Assembly: GCA_963555705.1 (NCBI GenBank)
Contig: OY743181.1
Location: forward strand, 22,200,513 to 22,264,512
Length of the DNA stretch: 64,000 nucleotides
From: Ligustrum vulgare
Lineage: Eukaryota > Streptophyta > Magnoliopsida > Lamiales > Oleaceae
Direction of reading: 5' to 3'
This document shows, in pieces, positions 53,786 to 64,000 of this stretch (positions are counted from its first letter, which is position 1; every line of letters begins with the position of its first letter). The notes beneath the pieces were generated by a model. The model was given only the letters and a program-made list of their open reading frames with translations, was not told the DNA's origin and searched no databases. The position numbers and the translations under genes were made by a program.

Positions 53786-53865
53786 GCTGCTGCCTGCAAA
53801 GCAGGCAACTACTGTAGCTGCCTGCAAATTTGTAGGCAGCAGCAGGCAGCTAGGCTGCCTGCAAC
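53786..53865. repeat. CAGGCAGC inverted-repeat cluster near the hAT 5' end
   Basis: Five to six copies of GCTGCCTGC / GCAGGCAGC in both orientations, including a 24-bp near-perfect palindrome at 53817-53840. Confidence 0.7.
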
Positions 53866-54198
53866 ACGGATTGCTACTAAGTACTAATTGATCTGATTTT
53901 TGATCTTATTTGAATTATGCAGATTTTTTTTTTTTGAAAATTTGAAATTTGAATTTTTTTTTTTTTGTTTTCCCACGTTTTTTTTCTATAAATAGGTCGT
54001 ATTTTGTTTTTTTAATTCACAATTCACTTACAAGTTACAAGTTTTTTCATTTCGTCATAATATTCATTTGTTTGCTATAATTTCTATTCAATTCTCTATT
54101 TCTCTATATTCTTCAATTATTGTGATAATATTTCTCGGTTTCAACTTTCAACTTTCAAATTTGAAACTAACTACATTCTACACTACAATATCGATACT

Positions 54199-56266
54199 AT
54201 GGAGTTTAACAGCGATGAAGTTAACCAATTCAGGGGTAGTTCTAGTACTCCCTCTCATATCGATGTCTCTGAAAATGCTCCCATTGACTTGGATGATATC
54301 CAAGAGGAGGAAATTGTTGAAATCAAACGAGTTAAAAAAGAGTCATCGGATTGCTGGCAACATATGACAAGGAAAAAAGTTGGTGTTGAAAATGGAGTTG
54401 ATATATGGAAAGCGTGTTGCAATTACTGTGGTAAGGAAATGAGCTGGAAGCCCAGATCAAGTACGTCACATAGCAAGGGCGTGCAAAGCGAACCCGCTTG
54501 GTGACCCAACACAGTCCCAGCTTGTTTTTGGTGGTTCTGGACCTTCTGGTACTACTACTCTTTCAACATTTGTGTATTCGCAAGAAAGATTTCGCGAAGG
54601 TATGTCTGCATATGTGGCAGCCGCTGAGATGCCCCTTTCCTTAATTGACTTTGTTCATTTCACCCGACTTGTGCAGAATTATCTTCAACCCAGGTATACT
54701 CCTTACTGTAGAAATACACTTCGTGCAGGAACCGTAAAATTATATAACAAAAGGAAAGAAATTACCATTAAAGCCTTAAAAACATATGAGATTGTTATTT
54801 CATTTACATATGATTTATGGACTAGTGGTAACAAAAAAGGTTATATTGCTGCCACAGCTCATTACATTGATAATCTTTGGATTTTACAAAAAAAAATTAT
54901 TGCATTTAGATTAGTAGAATATCCTCATAATGCCGCTAACATACATTTAGTTTTAAAAGGGATTATACAAGAATTCAGTATGCAAGATATGATTCGTAGT
55001 TTTACTTTTGATAATGCTAGCGTTAATAAGGTTGTTATTGATAAATTTGTTTCTGATTTTAACCCTGCATTTGAAAGTTTATTTTTTCACCAACGTTGTG
55101 TTTGTCACATTATCAACTTAATTGTTAAAAGTGATTTAAAACATATTGAAAAGTCCTTAGATAAAATTAGACAAGCAATAAATTTCATAAATGTATCACC
55201 ATCAAGAAAACAAACATTTAATAGTTTGTGTGCGGAGTATAGTTCAGAAGAACATTCATTTGCTACGGATGTATAACATAGATGGAACTCTACATACCTT
55301 ATGTTACACTCATGTGAAAATTATGATAAAATTATTTCAATGTATTATAATGGTAGACATAAGTATGGATCTGACAATAATTTAGAAGAGTGGGAATGGG
55401 AAATTGCATTCTGCGTAAAAATATTTTTAAAAGCCTTTTATGATGCCACAAATGCATGCAGTGGTGTTTATTACCCAACATCTTCACTTGTTTTACAGTA
55501 CTTTTTTCGTATTGCACAAACATTCAGTAAATATAGAAATTTGCCAATTTTTAATATTGTAGTCAGTTCCATGGAATTAAAATTTTGCAAATATTGGGAA
55601 GAATTACCTTCCTTATTTGTTTTAGCATCGGTGATGGATCCTAAATTAAATTTAATGGGCACTAAGGCTATTATAAAGGGAATTTCACAAAATTTAAATA
55701 TAGAATTATCACATGTTAATGTGGAATCTTTATTATGTGAAATGTACAATTATTATACTGCAAAAAAAGATCAATGTAGTTCTAGTTCCCAAACTAATGT
55801 TTCCCAAAGTACTCTAATGCATTCTAATTCTTTATGGGACTTTATTAACACAAATGCAAGTGCTCCCTCAATTAGTTCCAGTGGAAACACATCTAGATCG
55901 ATAGGTGGTACAAACGTTGAAATTCCATCTGAATTAGCTAGGTACATGTGTGTGGACGTTCGCAGTGTTTTAACACCACAAGAATTAGAGAATTTTGATG
56001 TTTTAACTTGGTGGAGATGTAATGAAAGGCAATATCCAGTTGTAACAAAAATTGCACGTGATTTACTAACACCTCCGGTGTCCACCGTGGCATCGGAGGC
56101 TGCATTTAGTTTAAGTGGTACGATTTTGTCAGACGAACGATCAAGACTGAAGGAAGACATATTAGAAGCTCTTGTATGCTTGAAGGATTGGGAATGTACA
56201 GATTTACGATTTCAAGATAAAGTTGATAGCATCATGGCCGAGGACTTGGAGCAATATTTAAGATAG
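54199..56266 (+). pseudogene. hAT transposase (BED zinc finger, RICESLEEPER-like), two lesions
   Basis: Segment 54199-54504 has an acidic N terminus, then a BED zinc finger: DCWQHM...W.ACCNYCGKEMSW ending at an H-x-H-like stretch. Around 54471 a small deletion shifts the frame. Segment 54572-55276 holds the RNase H-like catalytic core: YEIVISFTYDLWTSG (first Asp), GYIAATAHYID, FTFDNASVN (second Asp) and CVCHIINLIVK. An in-frame TAA at 55274 breaks the chain just before HRWNSTY. Segment 55301-56266, same frame, carries the insertion and the C-terminal dimerisation domain: LTWWRCNERQYPVV, ARDLLTPPVSTVASEAAFSLSG and LVCLKDW. Family proteins cut and paste DNA, or, when domesticated (DAYSLEEPER type), act as nuclear factors. 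Here the intact ends favour a recently silenced transposon. Confidence 0.87.
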
Positions 56267-56777
56267 AAGAAATTGTAAGTTTTTAAAAATCATTTTGTGT
56301 AATTTAAATTATTATATTTTTAAAAAAATTATACATGAAATTTTTTATTCGTGTACAATTTTTAACTCCACCTATGTTGATCATAGCCGGTCCCAAGCCC
56401 GGAAAAAGGAGGAGGGTTGTAACTTGTAACCTTTATTGAATATATATAAAACAACTAGTAATTTAATTTTAGTATAGATAGACTTTGTGAAATCTACGTT
56501 TACATTTTTATTAAATCTTATGTTTGATATTTTAACTACATTTATTGTGTATAATTCATTTAAGTAATTACAAATACAATTCATATTCATTCTCCGTAAA
56601 AAAAAAAAAAAAAAAAAAGGGTCGGCCCGGCTCGGGCTCAGCTCAGCTCGATGAAGCTCGAGCCGAGCCTCAATTTTTTGGCGGGCCAAAAAAAGCTCGG
56701 TCCTAAAAAGCTCGAGCCTTGATGTTCGGCTCGGCTCGGCTCGTTGACATACCTAGGTTTACCAAATTAGAGCCAAC

Positions 56778-56788
56778 CTCTGATACCA
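56778..56788 (-). promoter_or_regulatory. Primer binding site of element 3
   Basis: TGGTATCAGAG on the minus strand, two bases from TGATGCGAACC (LTR at 56791). Confidence 0.75.
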
Positions 56789-57150
56789 AATGATGCGAAC
56801 CCCTTCGGTATATGGACCAAAAATTCCCACAACGATTTAATACAAAACCCAAGAAAGCTAAAGTGGTAAAATAAAGGATAAACAGCTTAACCCAAGTTTA
56901 AATCTAACCTAAAATTCAAGGATTAACAAACCATAGCCCAATGGGTATCAACCAAACAAATTCCAAGGTGGCGGAAAATAAACAACAACACGAGAATAAT
57001 AATACTCAAGCAAAGTTGATTAACTTCCAAGAAAAATATAAGAACAAATGAGGTTTTTATCCTTACCTCAAAGGGGTTTTTCAAGACCAAGCTCTCAAGA
57101 GCACTTCATGAACAACCAAGTTATCTTTATAAATAAAAAGAAAAGAGTAT

Positions 57151-57480
57151 ATCTACACTACTTAAAAAGTGTGAATAGGGGAGAATTTTTTACTTGACGA
57201 ATTTGCCCCCACATTTTTTCCCTCTAAGCCAAATATACCCCTCTACAAACTACTTTAAAAAGTGTGAATGAGGGAGAATCTTTCACTTGACGAATTTGCC
57301 TTTACATTTTTTCCCTCTAAGCCAAATACTATTACCCATTAATTTACATGTACATGGACACTACCTAAAAATCTATCTACATCTACATCTATCTACACTA
57401 CCTAAAAAATGTGAATGAAGGAGAATCTTTTACTTGACGAATTTTCCCTCACATTTTTTTCCCTCTAAGCCAAATATAAC
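57151..57480. repeat. Three copies of a Helitron-5'-like phrase
   Basis: CTACTTAAAAAGTGTGAAT followed by AGGGGAGAAT, ACTTGACGAATTT and CCTCTAAGCCAAATA occurs from about 57158, 57250 and 57396. TCTACACTACTTAAAAAG resembles a Helitron 5' end (TC...), so this may be stacked 5' ends. No partner hairpin-CTRRT end was found to the right. Confidence 0.5.
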
Positions 57481-57655
57481 ACCTATTGCCCATTAATTAA
57501 ATTAAATGAAACAATTCCTCAAAAATAAATAAATAAATAAACTGAAGAAGAAACGATAAGTCGGCAGCTCCTCAATTTGGAAACATATAAACCAAAGAGA
57601 AGAAATCTTCAGTCCTCTCCATCATCGTCTCTTTATCGCACTGCTCGCCTATAAA
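57481..57655. other. Leader-like sequence
   Basis: 57560-57655 (CTCC- and TCTTC-rich, ending TATAAA|GTAAAC) looks like a 5' UTR with a donor site, but no coding exon follows. Confidence 0.25.
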
Positions 57656-58080
57656 GTAAACTTTCACTTGAATTTTTTTTATGCATGGTACACACCTTTT
57701 TTATCCATGATTTATGTATCTTTCTTGAGATTTCCATGAATTCAAACTTCATTTTTGGTTTGGTTGTGTTTAGATATGGAAATGTTGGACTACCGAATTG
57801 AATATCCATGTTTGCAATGTGCTCTAATGTCAATGGTTAATTCGACACGTGAGTACTTGCCGGTGAGGTAAATTTCACTTCAATTTTTTTACTGATAAAA
57901 CACACCATTTTTATACATAATTTCTATATCGTTCTTGAGATTTACATGAATTCAGACTTAGTTTTTCGTTCGATTTAGATATGAAAATGTTAAACTACCG
58001 ATTTGAGTACCCATGTTTTGCAATGTGCTCTAATGTCATGGTTTATTCGGCATGTGAATTAGATCGAAAATTTAAGGGGT
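57656..58080. repeat. Tandem duplication, period about 212 bp
   Basis: GTAAACTTTCACTTGAATT at 57656 and GTAAATTTCACTTCAATT at 57868 start two units. Both contain CTTGAGATTTMCATGAATTCA and GCAATGTGCTCTAATGTCA. Confidence 0.8.
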
Positions 58081-58244
58081 TTATGCAGTTGATGCATAAA
58101 AATGGAGAGAGGTGCCAGGTCAGGAGGTGTTTAAAGAAGAAAAACTCATATAATTTGTGAAATGTGTTCCGAATGGTTTGGTTGGTTATGGGATAATAAT
58201 AATTTTATATAATTTAGCATCAGATTCATTTCATTACTTGTGCA

Positions 58245-58605
58245 CAGTGTTCTAAAAAGCATGAAGCGTGATGAAACGGGGAGTTCGAGTGTCAAGCTTT
58301 TCAAGCTTAAGCGGGAGTATGCGTTAAAAAGCGTTTTTCAATTCCGATATACAAAATTTAAATTTTACACATATTTTAACCCCCTAAAAAAAAATTGAAA
58401 AAAAAAAAAAAAAAATCATAAGCGCGCTTTGGCTCGCTTCGGGTCATGCTTCTCGCGCTTCGCCGCGCTTAAGCGCGCTTACTTGCGCATAATGCACACT
58501 TTTTAGATAAAAAAAAAAATTCAGACGCTTTTTCCACGCTTTTCCTGTTTTGACGCGGTTGAGGCGCGCGTTGTGCGAGCACAACGCGAGCGTTTTAGAA
58601 CACTG
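58245..58605. mobile_element. hAT MITE with GCGCTT subterminal arrays
   Basis: 361 bp. Perfect 8-bp target duplication CTTGTGCA (58237-58244, 58606-58613). Ends CAGTGTTCTAAAA and its inverse TTTTAGAACACTG. Dense AAGCGCGCTT/GCGCTT repeats lie in 58420-58490. No coding. Confidence 0.9.
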
Positions 58606-58613
58606 CTTGTGCA

Positions 58614-59870
58614 CATATCATTTCTGAAATGTGTTCCTAGCCGTAGTTGCAATATGATTTGTGTGTTTTCCAGCCTTCGGAGTTATAAATACTCAGCTGA
58701 AATACACAAGGCAATTGTCTTTATGTAGTTGAGATGTTTAAATCAAAGTGTTGAGTACTTTGGAGAGCAATTGTCTGGTTTTTGCCTTCATTGCTATAAT
58801 GGGAGGATGCAATCTTATTGATCTCTTAATACGAAACCACCAATCACCTATGGTGATGTAAGTCGTCACAACCCAATTATTGCACTTAATAATTATAATT
58901 CAGATTTGGAAATGGACTTTCTGATTAATTTATTTTTTATCATAAGTATAAGCTAATTCATAGACTGATATTCTATAGTTTTGCGTAACTAAGTTTTATT
59001 TTATTTTATTTTATTTTGCTTTGAATGGGGTTTTTGATTTGGAAATATAAGCTACTGTTTAAAGTGGAAGCGAAAGTTAAAAACATAATAGCTTAGTTTT
59101 TCATTTAAATTCAAATTTGAAGAAAATAATCACCACTTGAATAAAAAACACATGATATCAAATTTTGAAAAACTACTTCTACGATTACATGCTCTATCCA
59201 CAACTTGCAATTATTTTGATTGTAGTACAGATTTCTGGACGAATATTTGAAAGTAATCTGACTCTACGTGTTCATTTGTTGCTCTAGATGCTTCTCTATG
59301 GTGCATGATTTATCTCTGCAGACTTTCGGTCGACCGAAATTGGCTGAGTCCAATTTCTTCTTCTTTTTGGCTCCAACTTGATTCTCGGCTTGCTTTTCTT
59401 GACTTTAATTACTTATTTAGCCTCGAATCTTGAACCTCCTTGGCATCGGATCTCGTCATGGGTCCCACAGGCTTGCGCATCGAGGTTTGACTTTTTTGAT
59501 TCTCATCATTTATATAAAATTTCTTTTGACTTTTATTTACGTTTTTCTCTAAAAATTTACCCACCTTATCACCTATTTTTCTTTTAATATGTTATAATTT
59601 TTTATTAACTTTATTTTTTAATATGTTACTTACATATATTTTATTCAAAATTCAATATATTAATTAATATATTTTATTTTTCCTTATTTTTTAAATATAC
59701 CAGTTTTTGTCAAAATGATGAAATGATTAAATTTTCTACCAATTTATCATTGGTGATAAAAAGTTGATAGCAAATAGTTAATTATTTTTGTAATATGATT
59801 ATTGATCTACTCATTTATTGACATATTAGGAAGTATAGGAAGTAAAATTTCAATGATTTTTTTTTTTTTT
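58614..59870. other. Intergenic DNA, no gene recognised
   Basis: Scattered short frames. The stretch 59185-59300 (CATGCTCTATCCACAACTTGC, ACAGATTTCTGGACGAATATTTGAAAG) loosely resembles decayed transposase or exon sequence, but no frame survives. Confidence 0.3.
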
Positions 59871-60200
59871 TTTTCAAAATATATTGATTCAAAATTTTCA
59901 TTTCTAAGTTAACAAATTTATATAGCATATATTTATTTATTTTTAAATATATTAATCCAAAATTTTCATTTTCAATGTAATATATTTACATAGATATGAC
60001 ATTTATTTATGTCCAAATAAATCAATACAATTTTTTCATTACCTACGTAGGCACATTTATATAGATATCATATTTATTTATGGTCAAATATATTAATTCA
60101 ATTTTTTCATTTCCTACATAACACATTTACATAGATATCACATTATTTATGTTTAAATATATTAGTCTATTTTTTTTCATTTTCAATGTAACACATTTAC
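59871..60200. repeat. AT-rich minisatellite, about 62-65 bp, five diverged copies
   Basis: The unit AAATATATTAATYCAAWWTTTTCATTTYCWA...ACACATTTACATAGATATCA recurs in register from about 59878 to 60200. A stray half-unit occurs at 60321-60345. Confidence 0.75.
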
Positions 60201-60692
60201 ACATAGTACATTTATTACAACTCTTACTACATATGTAATAAATAATAATTTTTCCTACAAAAATATTTTTCTTCTCTTTATTTATCTTTTAATATATAAA
60301 AGTATAAGTGATGAGAGGGAGTCATTTTCAATGTAACACATTGACATCCACACTATGCTATTAATGGCATCAATATGTTATTTTTTTAATGTATAAACTA
60401 TTTTTTTTATAATTTTTTTTTATATAATTATTGTAATATTTTGAAATCGAAAAATATGTAATTGGATGTCAAATCGAAAATCTCAATGAGAAGTTTAATT
60501 AAAGCTAATAAGTGAGAGCAAACAGTAAACGTGTTGTACGTAAAATTATCTCAAAGATCAAATGTAAAAGTTTTATTTTATTTTATTTTATTACTTTTCT
60601 TCAATATCTCATTCATTATATATTATATCATTTAAGTTATATATATAATACTATCAAAAAATTGTTAGCTAAATTCAATTTACTCATAGATT
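60201..60692. other. AT-rich intergenic DNA
   Basis: No gene or clear element. Confidence 0.3.
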
Positions 60693-61100
60693 GTAACGAC
60701 CAAGAATTTTTACCCATTTAATAATTATTTTAAAATTTAGAAAATCGTGCCGCTGCTATCTCACCCATTTTTACGTTAACGTCGCGACGCGTTCGTCTAA
60801 CCAAGTCGAGAAATATCGAGTTCGTTCGATTTTAAATTAAATTCAAAATTGTTATTATTTTATTTATTTATTTAAATTATTATTTTCAAAATCATTTTAA
60901 ATCCCAAATTACATCATGTTCATTTTATCAGATTCACTATTCGACTCGGTTGAATTCACGTACGACTTTCCTCAAATTACGTGCGTTGCTTGTAAAGGTC
61001 TCACACTACCAACTCCCATCCATCACATCAATCACATTCAATTCCATACCCTAACCCTCACTTCACCCCAACCCACTCCATTATACATCATCAAGCTTCC
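60693..61100. mobile_element. Possible LTR start or LTR fragment
   Basis: TGTAACGACCAAG at about 60693 resembles starts of plant Gypsy LTRs. CGTCGCGACGCGTTCG palindromic sequence is at 60779-60794. No partner found. Confidence 0.25.
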
Positions 61101-61483
61101 TCACTCTCAAGACAACCCCCAATTCTAATTTCTAGCAACCAACCAGCCTCCACTGCCCCTTCACTCCACCAGCCGGCCACCAATACAACCAAACCACCAA
61201 CACAACCAGCGACCAAGAACCACCACCCAAACCGCCTGCGGCACCACCATTTCCACAACCTAGCCAGAATCACGCCACCAACCTCCACAGTCGGCCAACC
61301 TCCAGCAAACCAACTCACCTCCATTACCCTGCTGCCAAACCTACCCACTGTGCAACCCATTTTCATCATCACCACCACGGCCAAGACCAAGCAGCACCCC
61401 GTATATCATCATCACCACCATCGGATTCCACCAAGCCCCGCCACCTCAACCTACACAAACCGTCACCACCGCCACCTCCATCA
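61101..61483. repeat. CCACC-rich segment
   Basis: Pro/His-coding-looking CACCACC composition on the + strand, as in family X; joined directly to the truncated Copia gag at about 61484. No credible protein. Confidence 0.4.
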
Positions 61484-62145
61484 TCAGCAACACCAACGCA
61501 GCCACCACCAATACACCATAGCAATTTCAGTTCTATCCTGCTTCAACCTTTCTTCCTCTTGTACATAATATGAAATGAACTCATTTAGAGTCCATTTCTC
61601 CCTTTGACAGTTGTAACTGACCTTAAACTGACTAAAATGTGCAGGAAGTGATATCAATACTAAATGCACGAGCAAGTCATCAGACAAGTCGAGCTTTAGT
61701 GCCTTAAGTTTTGAAGCAGTATGAGACATCTTCATGATTTACTCCCTCATGTTCCCCTTGCCTCTATATTTAATTGAAATCAAGCTTTGTAGAAGCGTGC
61801 TTGTTTCAGCTTTATCGTTTTTAGCAAAACGCTTTTCAAGTTCGGCAAGGAATTTCTTGGCATTAGTTACCTCTTCAGATACTGCGCCCCTAAAGGCTTC
61901 CGGAATTCCGCACTTAATGATCATTAGACTCATACGATTTGAGCGTCCCCACTTCTCAAAGTTCCTCCTGTCATCAGGTGAACTTGCATCCGTAAGAGAA
62001 GCCGGTTGCTCAACCCTGAGAGCAAGGTCGAGATCCATGCAGCCGAGAACAATTAGGGTGTTTTCTTTCCAATCCTTGAAGTTTGACCCATCAAGCGTGG
62101 GAATTGAATTAAGATCTGCAGATATTGTGGTAGCAGATGAATTAA
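61484..62145 (-). pseudogene. Copia-type gag (UBN2 domain), truncated
   Basis: On the minus strand: LNSIPTLDGSNFKDWKE, MDLDLALRVEQPASLTD, FEKWGRSNRMSLMIIKC, GAVSEEVTNAKKFLAELEKRF and KAETSTLLQSLISIKY; after an in-frame TAA (61739-61741), IMKMSHTASKLKALKL, LLVHLVLISLPAHFSQFKVSYN and YYVQEEERLKQ. This is the typical gag of plant Copia elements. The zinc knuckle and everything after it are lost where the frame runs into CCACC-rich DNA. Upstream, TACTAAT and TTCTTCTCTATACAG| form a branch-point and acceptor-like pair ending at 62146, hinting that this gag lies in a spliced context. Confidence 0.8.
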
Positions 62146-63600
62146 CTGTATAGAGAAGAAGATGGAAATAGCTTACATTAGTATTTTATTATGCAAATAA
62201 TAATTTCAAATAATGGTAAGGCCCATCACAAGATACCCAGCACAACATCAATATTTAGTCTTTGGACAGAAATATTAACTTGTAAGTGGTACTCTCGATG
62301 TAGTAATCAAACACTGACAATAAGACATGTCAACCAATAAACATTTCTTTGGACCGATTTATTGATCACGCGTTAAACCAAATAATCGTCACGTGTTTAT
62401 CATCACAGGTGCATGTGAAATTCCATCCAAACATTGACCTTCCTTTGGGCCGATCAATATCCGCATGAACAACACACACACACACAAAACCTTCTAATAT
62501 TTTAAATTAATTAATTTCCACAAGAGAGGTTGCTTTGGTAACATGTTGCTTTAATTAATTCACTTTGAAATATTATATTTCTCAAAAAAGTCCGTCATAC
62601 CAAAATTTGAACTTGAATTGACTGTTTTGCATATATTTAAGATTTTAGGATTTGAATTATGAAATTCAATACTTTAGGATTAAGTAATCATTAAGTTGGA
62701 TGGTTAAATTGCAATTTAATTAAACTTGATTGACCAATTATGAAATATTTTTAAACTTGAAGGACTAAATTGCAATTTTTCCAAACTTTAGCGGCCAATC
62801 AATTAAAATCAGAAACTTTAGGGACTGAATCGTAAAATTCAGAACTTTTAAAACCCAACTTAAATGATTTCTTAACTTTAGGGACTTATTTTTGTAAATT
62901 CAGAAGTTTGAAGGGCCAACTTAAAAGTTTTTATAAACTTAGGGTTTTAAACAATATTTAAAACAAAATTGGAGGATCAGGAGTTAAATAAACCAATTTC
63001 GTAAATTGCAAACTAGCCCCTCAGAACTTCAAATTTTCGAGTGAGGTCCCTGGGCCAAAAAATTGGAAGAACTAGGGTTTGCAACCAAACCCTAGTCTCG
63101 CCGCACAAGAACTCGGCGCCATTGCTGGTGCCGCCCATCACCTGCAGCGCCATCACCACCGCAACCCCATCGCGAGCGGCGACGCTGCATCCCGTCGTGC
63201 GCAGCGCGCGACGACGCTGTTCCGACCTTCATTCTTTCCATCAACAAGAAACAACACAATACACATAATCCAAATCCATACTTCATGTAATCCGAATCAG
63301 AAACCACGTTCAAGTGTTCATAACGATTTCAAACCAATTCCAAAAATCAATTTCAAAATCAGACTTGAAAAATCAGTTTACAGATCCTTATGTCCAATTT
63401 TCGAGATCAAAAAATTTTGCATATATGCATACAGAGAGATCGATTGGCTGAAAACCCAAAATCACGTTCCAAATTTTCAATAAATTGAATGTATGTATAT
63501 TTCGAAATCATAAGCCTCTTATGCGCATATACATACACACACAATTTGGTTTTACATATATGCGTTCAAAATTGATCTGATAATTCAACACGATGTTGGC
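62146..63600. other. Non-coding; GGGACTAAATTGCAA-type repeats and GC-rich patch
   Basis: 62690-62960 holds four to five imperfect repeats of an approximately 50-bp phrase (ACTTTAGGGACTKAATYGYAAAATTCAGAA). Similar words occur in the Athila LTR at 38573-38635. 63060-63230 is GC-rich with an 11-bp inverted repeat at 63071-63096. If the LTR at 63614 is real, this is leader sequence between it and the Copia gag, though longer than usual. Confidence 0.4.
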
Positions 63601-63611
63601 TCTGATACCAC
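63601..63611 (-). promoter_or_regulatory. Primer binding site (initiator tRNA-Met type)
   Basis: TGGTATCAGAG on the minus strand, followed within two bases by TGTTAAAATTAAATTTAA, a common LTR end/start in plant retroelements. Confidence 0.65.
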
Positions 63612-63613
63612 TT

Positions 63614-64000
63614 GTTAAAATTAAATTTAATATAGATGAATGTTCATCTAAAATCCACAAACATCATGCTGTAATTATCAAGATCGAAACTGAAGCAGGA
63701 GCGTACCTAAATCCATTATTGTGTTTGATCGAACGGGGTTATGGTCTTCCAACTGATTCGTGGTTTTCTCCTTATGTTTCTTCTCTGTTGACGGGGATGC
63801 AGAGAATTATGAAAAGTCACGCTCAATTGGGGACCATGACCTGTATAAATAGTTGTAGGACAGCTATCGTGTTTCAATGTTATTAAATTGGCCCATCATC
63901 AATTTAAAACATTGAATCCGTCTCTACACTTTAATCTCACGACACTTAATACCCATTAGTCCCGAATAATCTTTAGTGGATCACTTTATTGACTAAATCC
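63614..64000 (-). mobile_element. LTR of a minus-strand retrotransposon (runs to or past the window end)
   Basis: Starts TGTTAAAATTAAATTT next to the primer site. It probably belongs with the Copia gag at 61484-62145. A minus-strand TATA-like CTATTTATAC lies at about 63842-63851. The outer end is not visible. Confidence 0.5.

Larger units (their letters stand above)
53697..56755 (+). mobile_element. hAT transposon with near-complete transposase
   Basis: 3059 bp. Ends TAGACGTGTCAA and, inverted, TAGGTATGTCAA. Flanks TGTTTACC (53689-53696) and GGTTTACC (56756-56763) are an 8-bp target duplication with one mismatch. Subterminal GGCTCGGCTCG / CGAGCC repeats mark both ends. It is inserted in the leader of element 3. 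It encodes a BED-finger hAT transposase with two lesions. Confidence 0.85.
50453..57150 (-). mobile_element. Element 3: Ty3/Gypsy-derived element, left LTR missing, split by a hAT transposon
   Basis: Minus-strand order: LTR (ending at 56791), primer site TGGTATCAGAG (56778-56788), leader interrupted by the hAT, gag remnant and protease (52899-51601), and a rearranged pol remnant (51604-50453). No left LTR was found, so the 3' end is truncated. The LTR's outer edge is unknown; 57150 is approximate. Confidence 0.7.

Noticed and set aside
54199..56266. Domesticated DAYSLEEPER-like host gene
   Set aside because: Intact terminal inverted repeats, an 8-bp target duplication and two disabling lesions favour a transposon copy.

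Overview
This is a stretch of nuclear DNA from a flowering plant, probably a eudicot. The evidence is AT-rich intergenic sequence, GT-AG introns, a tau-class glutathione S-transferase exon (a plant-specific class), a plant-type short-chain dehydrogenase gene, and plant families of LTR retrotransposons, Helitrons, hAT elements, a SINE and Tourist-like MITEs. I cannot name the species. Only one host gene looks intact: a two-exon SDR dehydrogenase at 28068-29009 (+). A second host sequence, exon 1 of a tau GST (5242-5565, -), has no visible exon 2.

Layout. 1-2880 and 8974-11848 are two copies of one segmental duplication. Each copy carries a Helitron 3' end, a tRNA-derived SINE with a 19-bp target duplication, and nested GGTTC-rich hAT-like elements. 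A 754-756 bp tandem duplication lies at 7865-9374. At 12679-16214 there is a gag-protease LTR element (element 1) with target site CATGT, inserted in a CCACCA-rich repeat; related repeats recur at 20215-21370 and 24830-26480. 21786-24760 looks like LTR or internal sequence of another element, with mini-hairpins and long microsatellites. After the SDR gene comes a Helitron-like region (30073-32440), then a decayed Ty1/Copia element (32466-49043). The Copia is split twice: by element 2 (33594-37865, TSD ATATC) and by an Athila-like element (38264-46948, TSD GGTTT). 50453-57150 is a third gag-protease element on the minus strand, itself split by a nearly complete hAT transposon (53697-56755). The right end holds a hAT MITE (58245-58605), AT-rich minisatellites, a truncated Copia gag (minus strand) and one more LTR start with an initiator-Met-type primer binding site (63601-64000).

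How the parts relate. All three Ty3/Gypsy elements on the minus strand (1, 2, 3) and the Athila-like one keep gag and/or protease but lack a usable reverse transcriptase and integrase. If they moved, they must have used enzymes made elsewhere. Elements 1, 2 and 3 share a lysine/glutamate-rich ATTSEKGEG repeat linker, so they form one non-autonomous lineage or close relatives.

The most unusual signal is in the LTRs. Elements 1 and 2 carry paired copies of the palindrome ACGGCCGT, 21 bp apart within a pair, in the order 21/31/21/53-54/21 and onward, conserved although the DNA between the sites has diverged. The Athila-like element carries a different palindrome, GCGATCGC, in the same paired layout (22/52/23 in both LTRs and 24/52/23 internally). 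Either a protein-binding array or, for elements 1 and 2, an in-frame peptide repeat (7- and 18-codon steps) could explain it.
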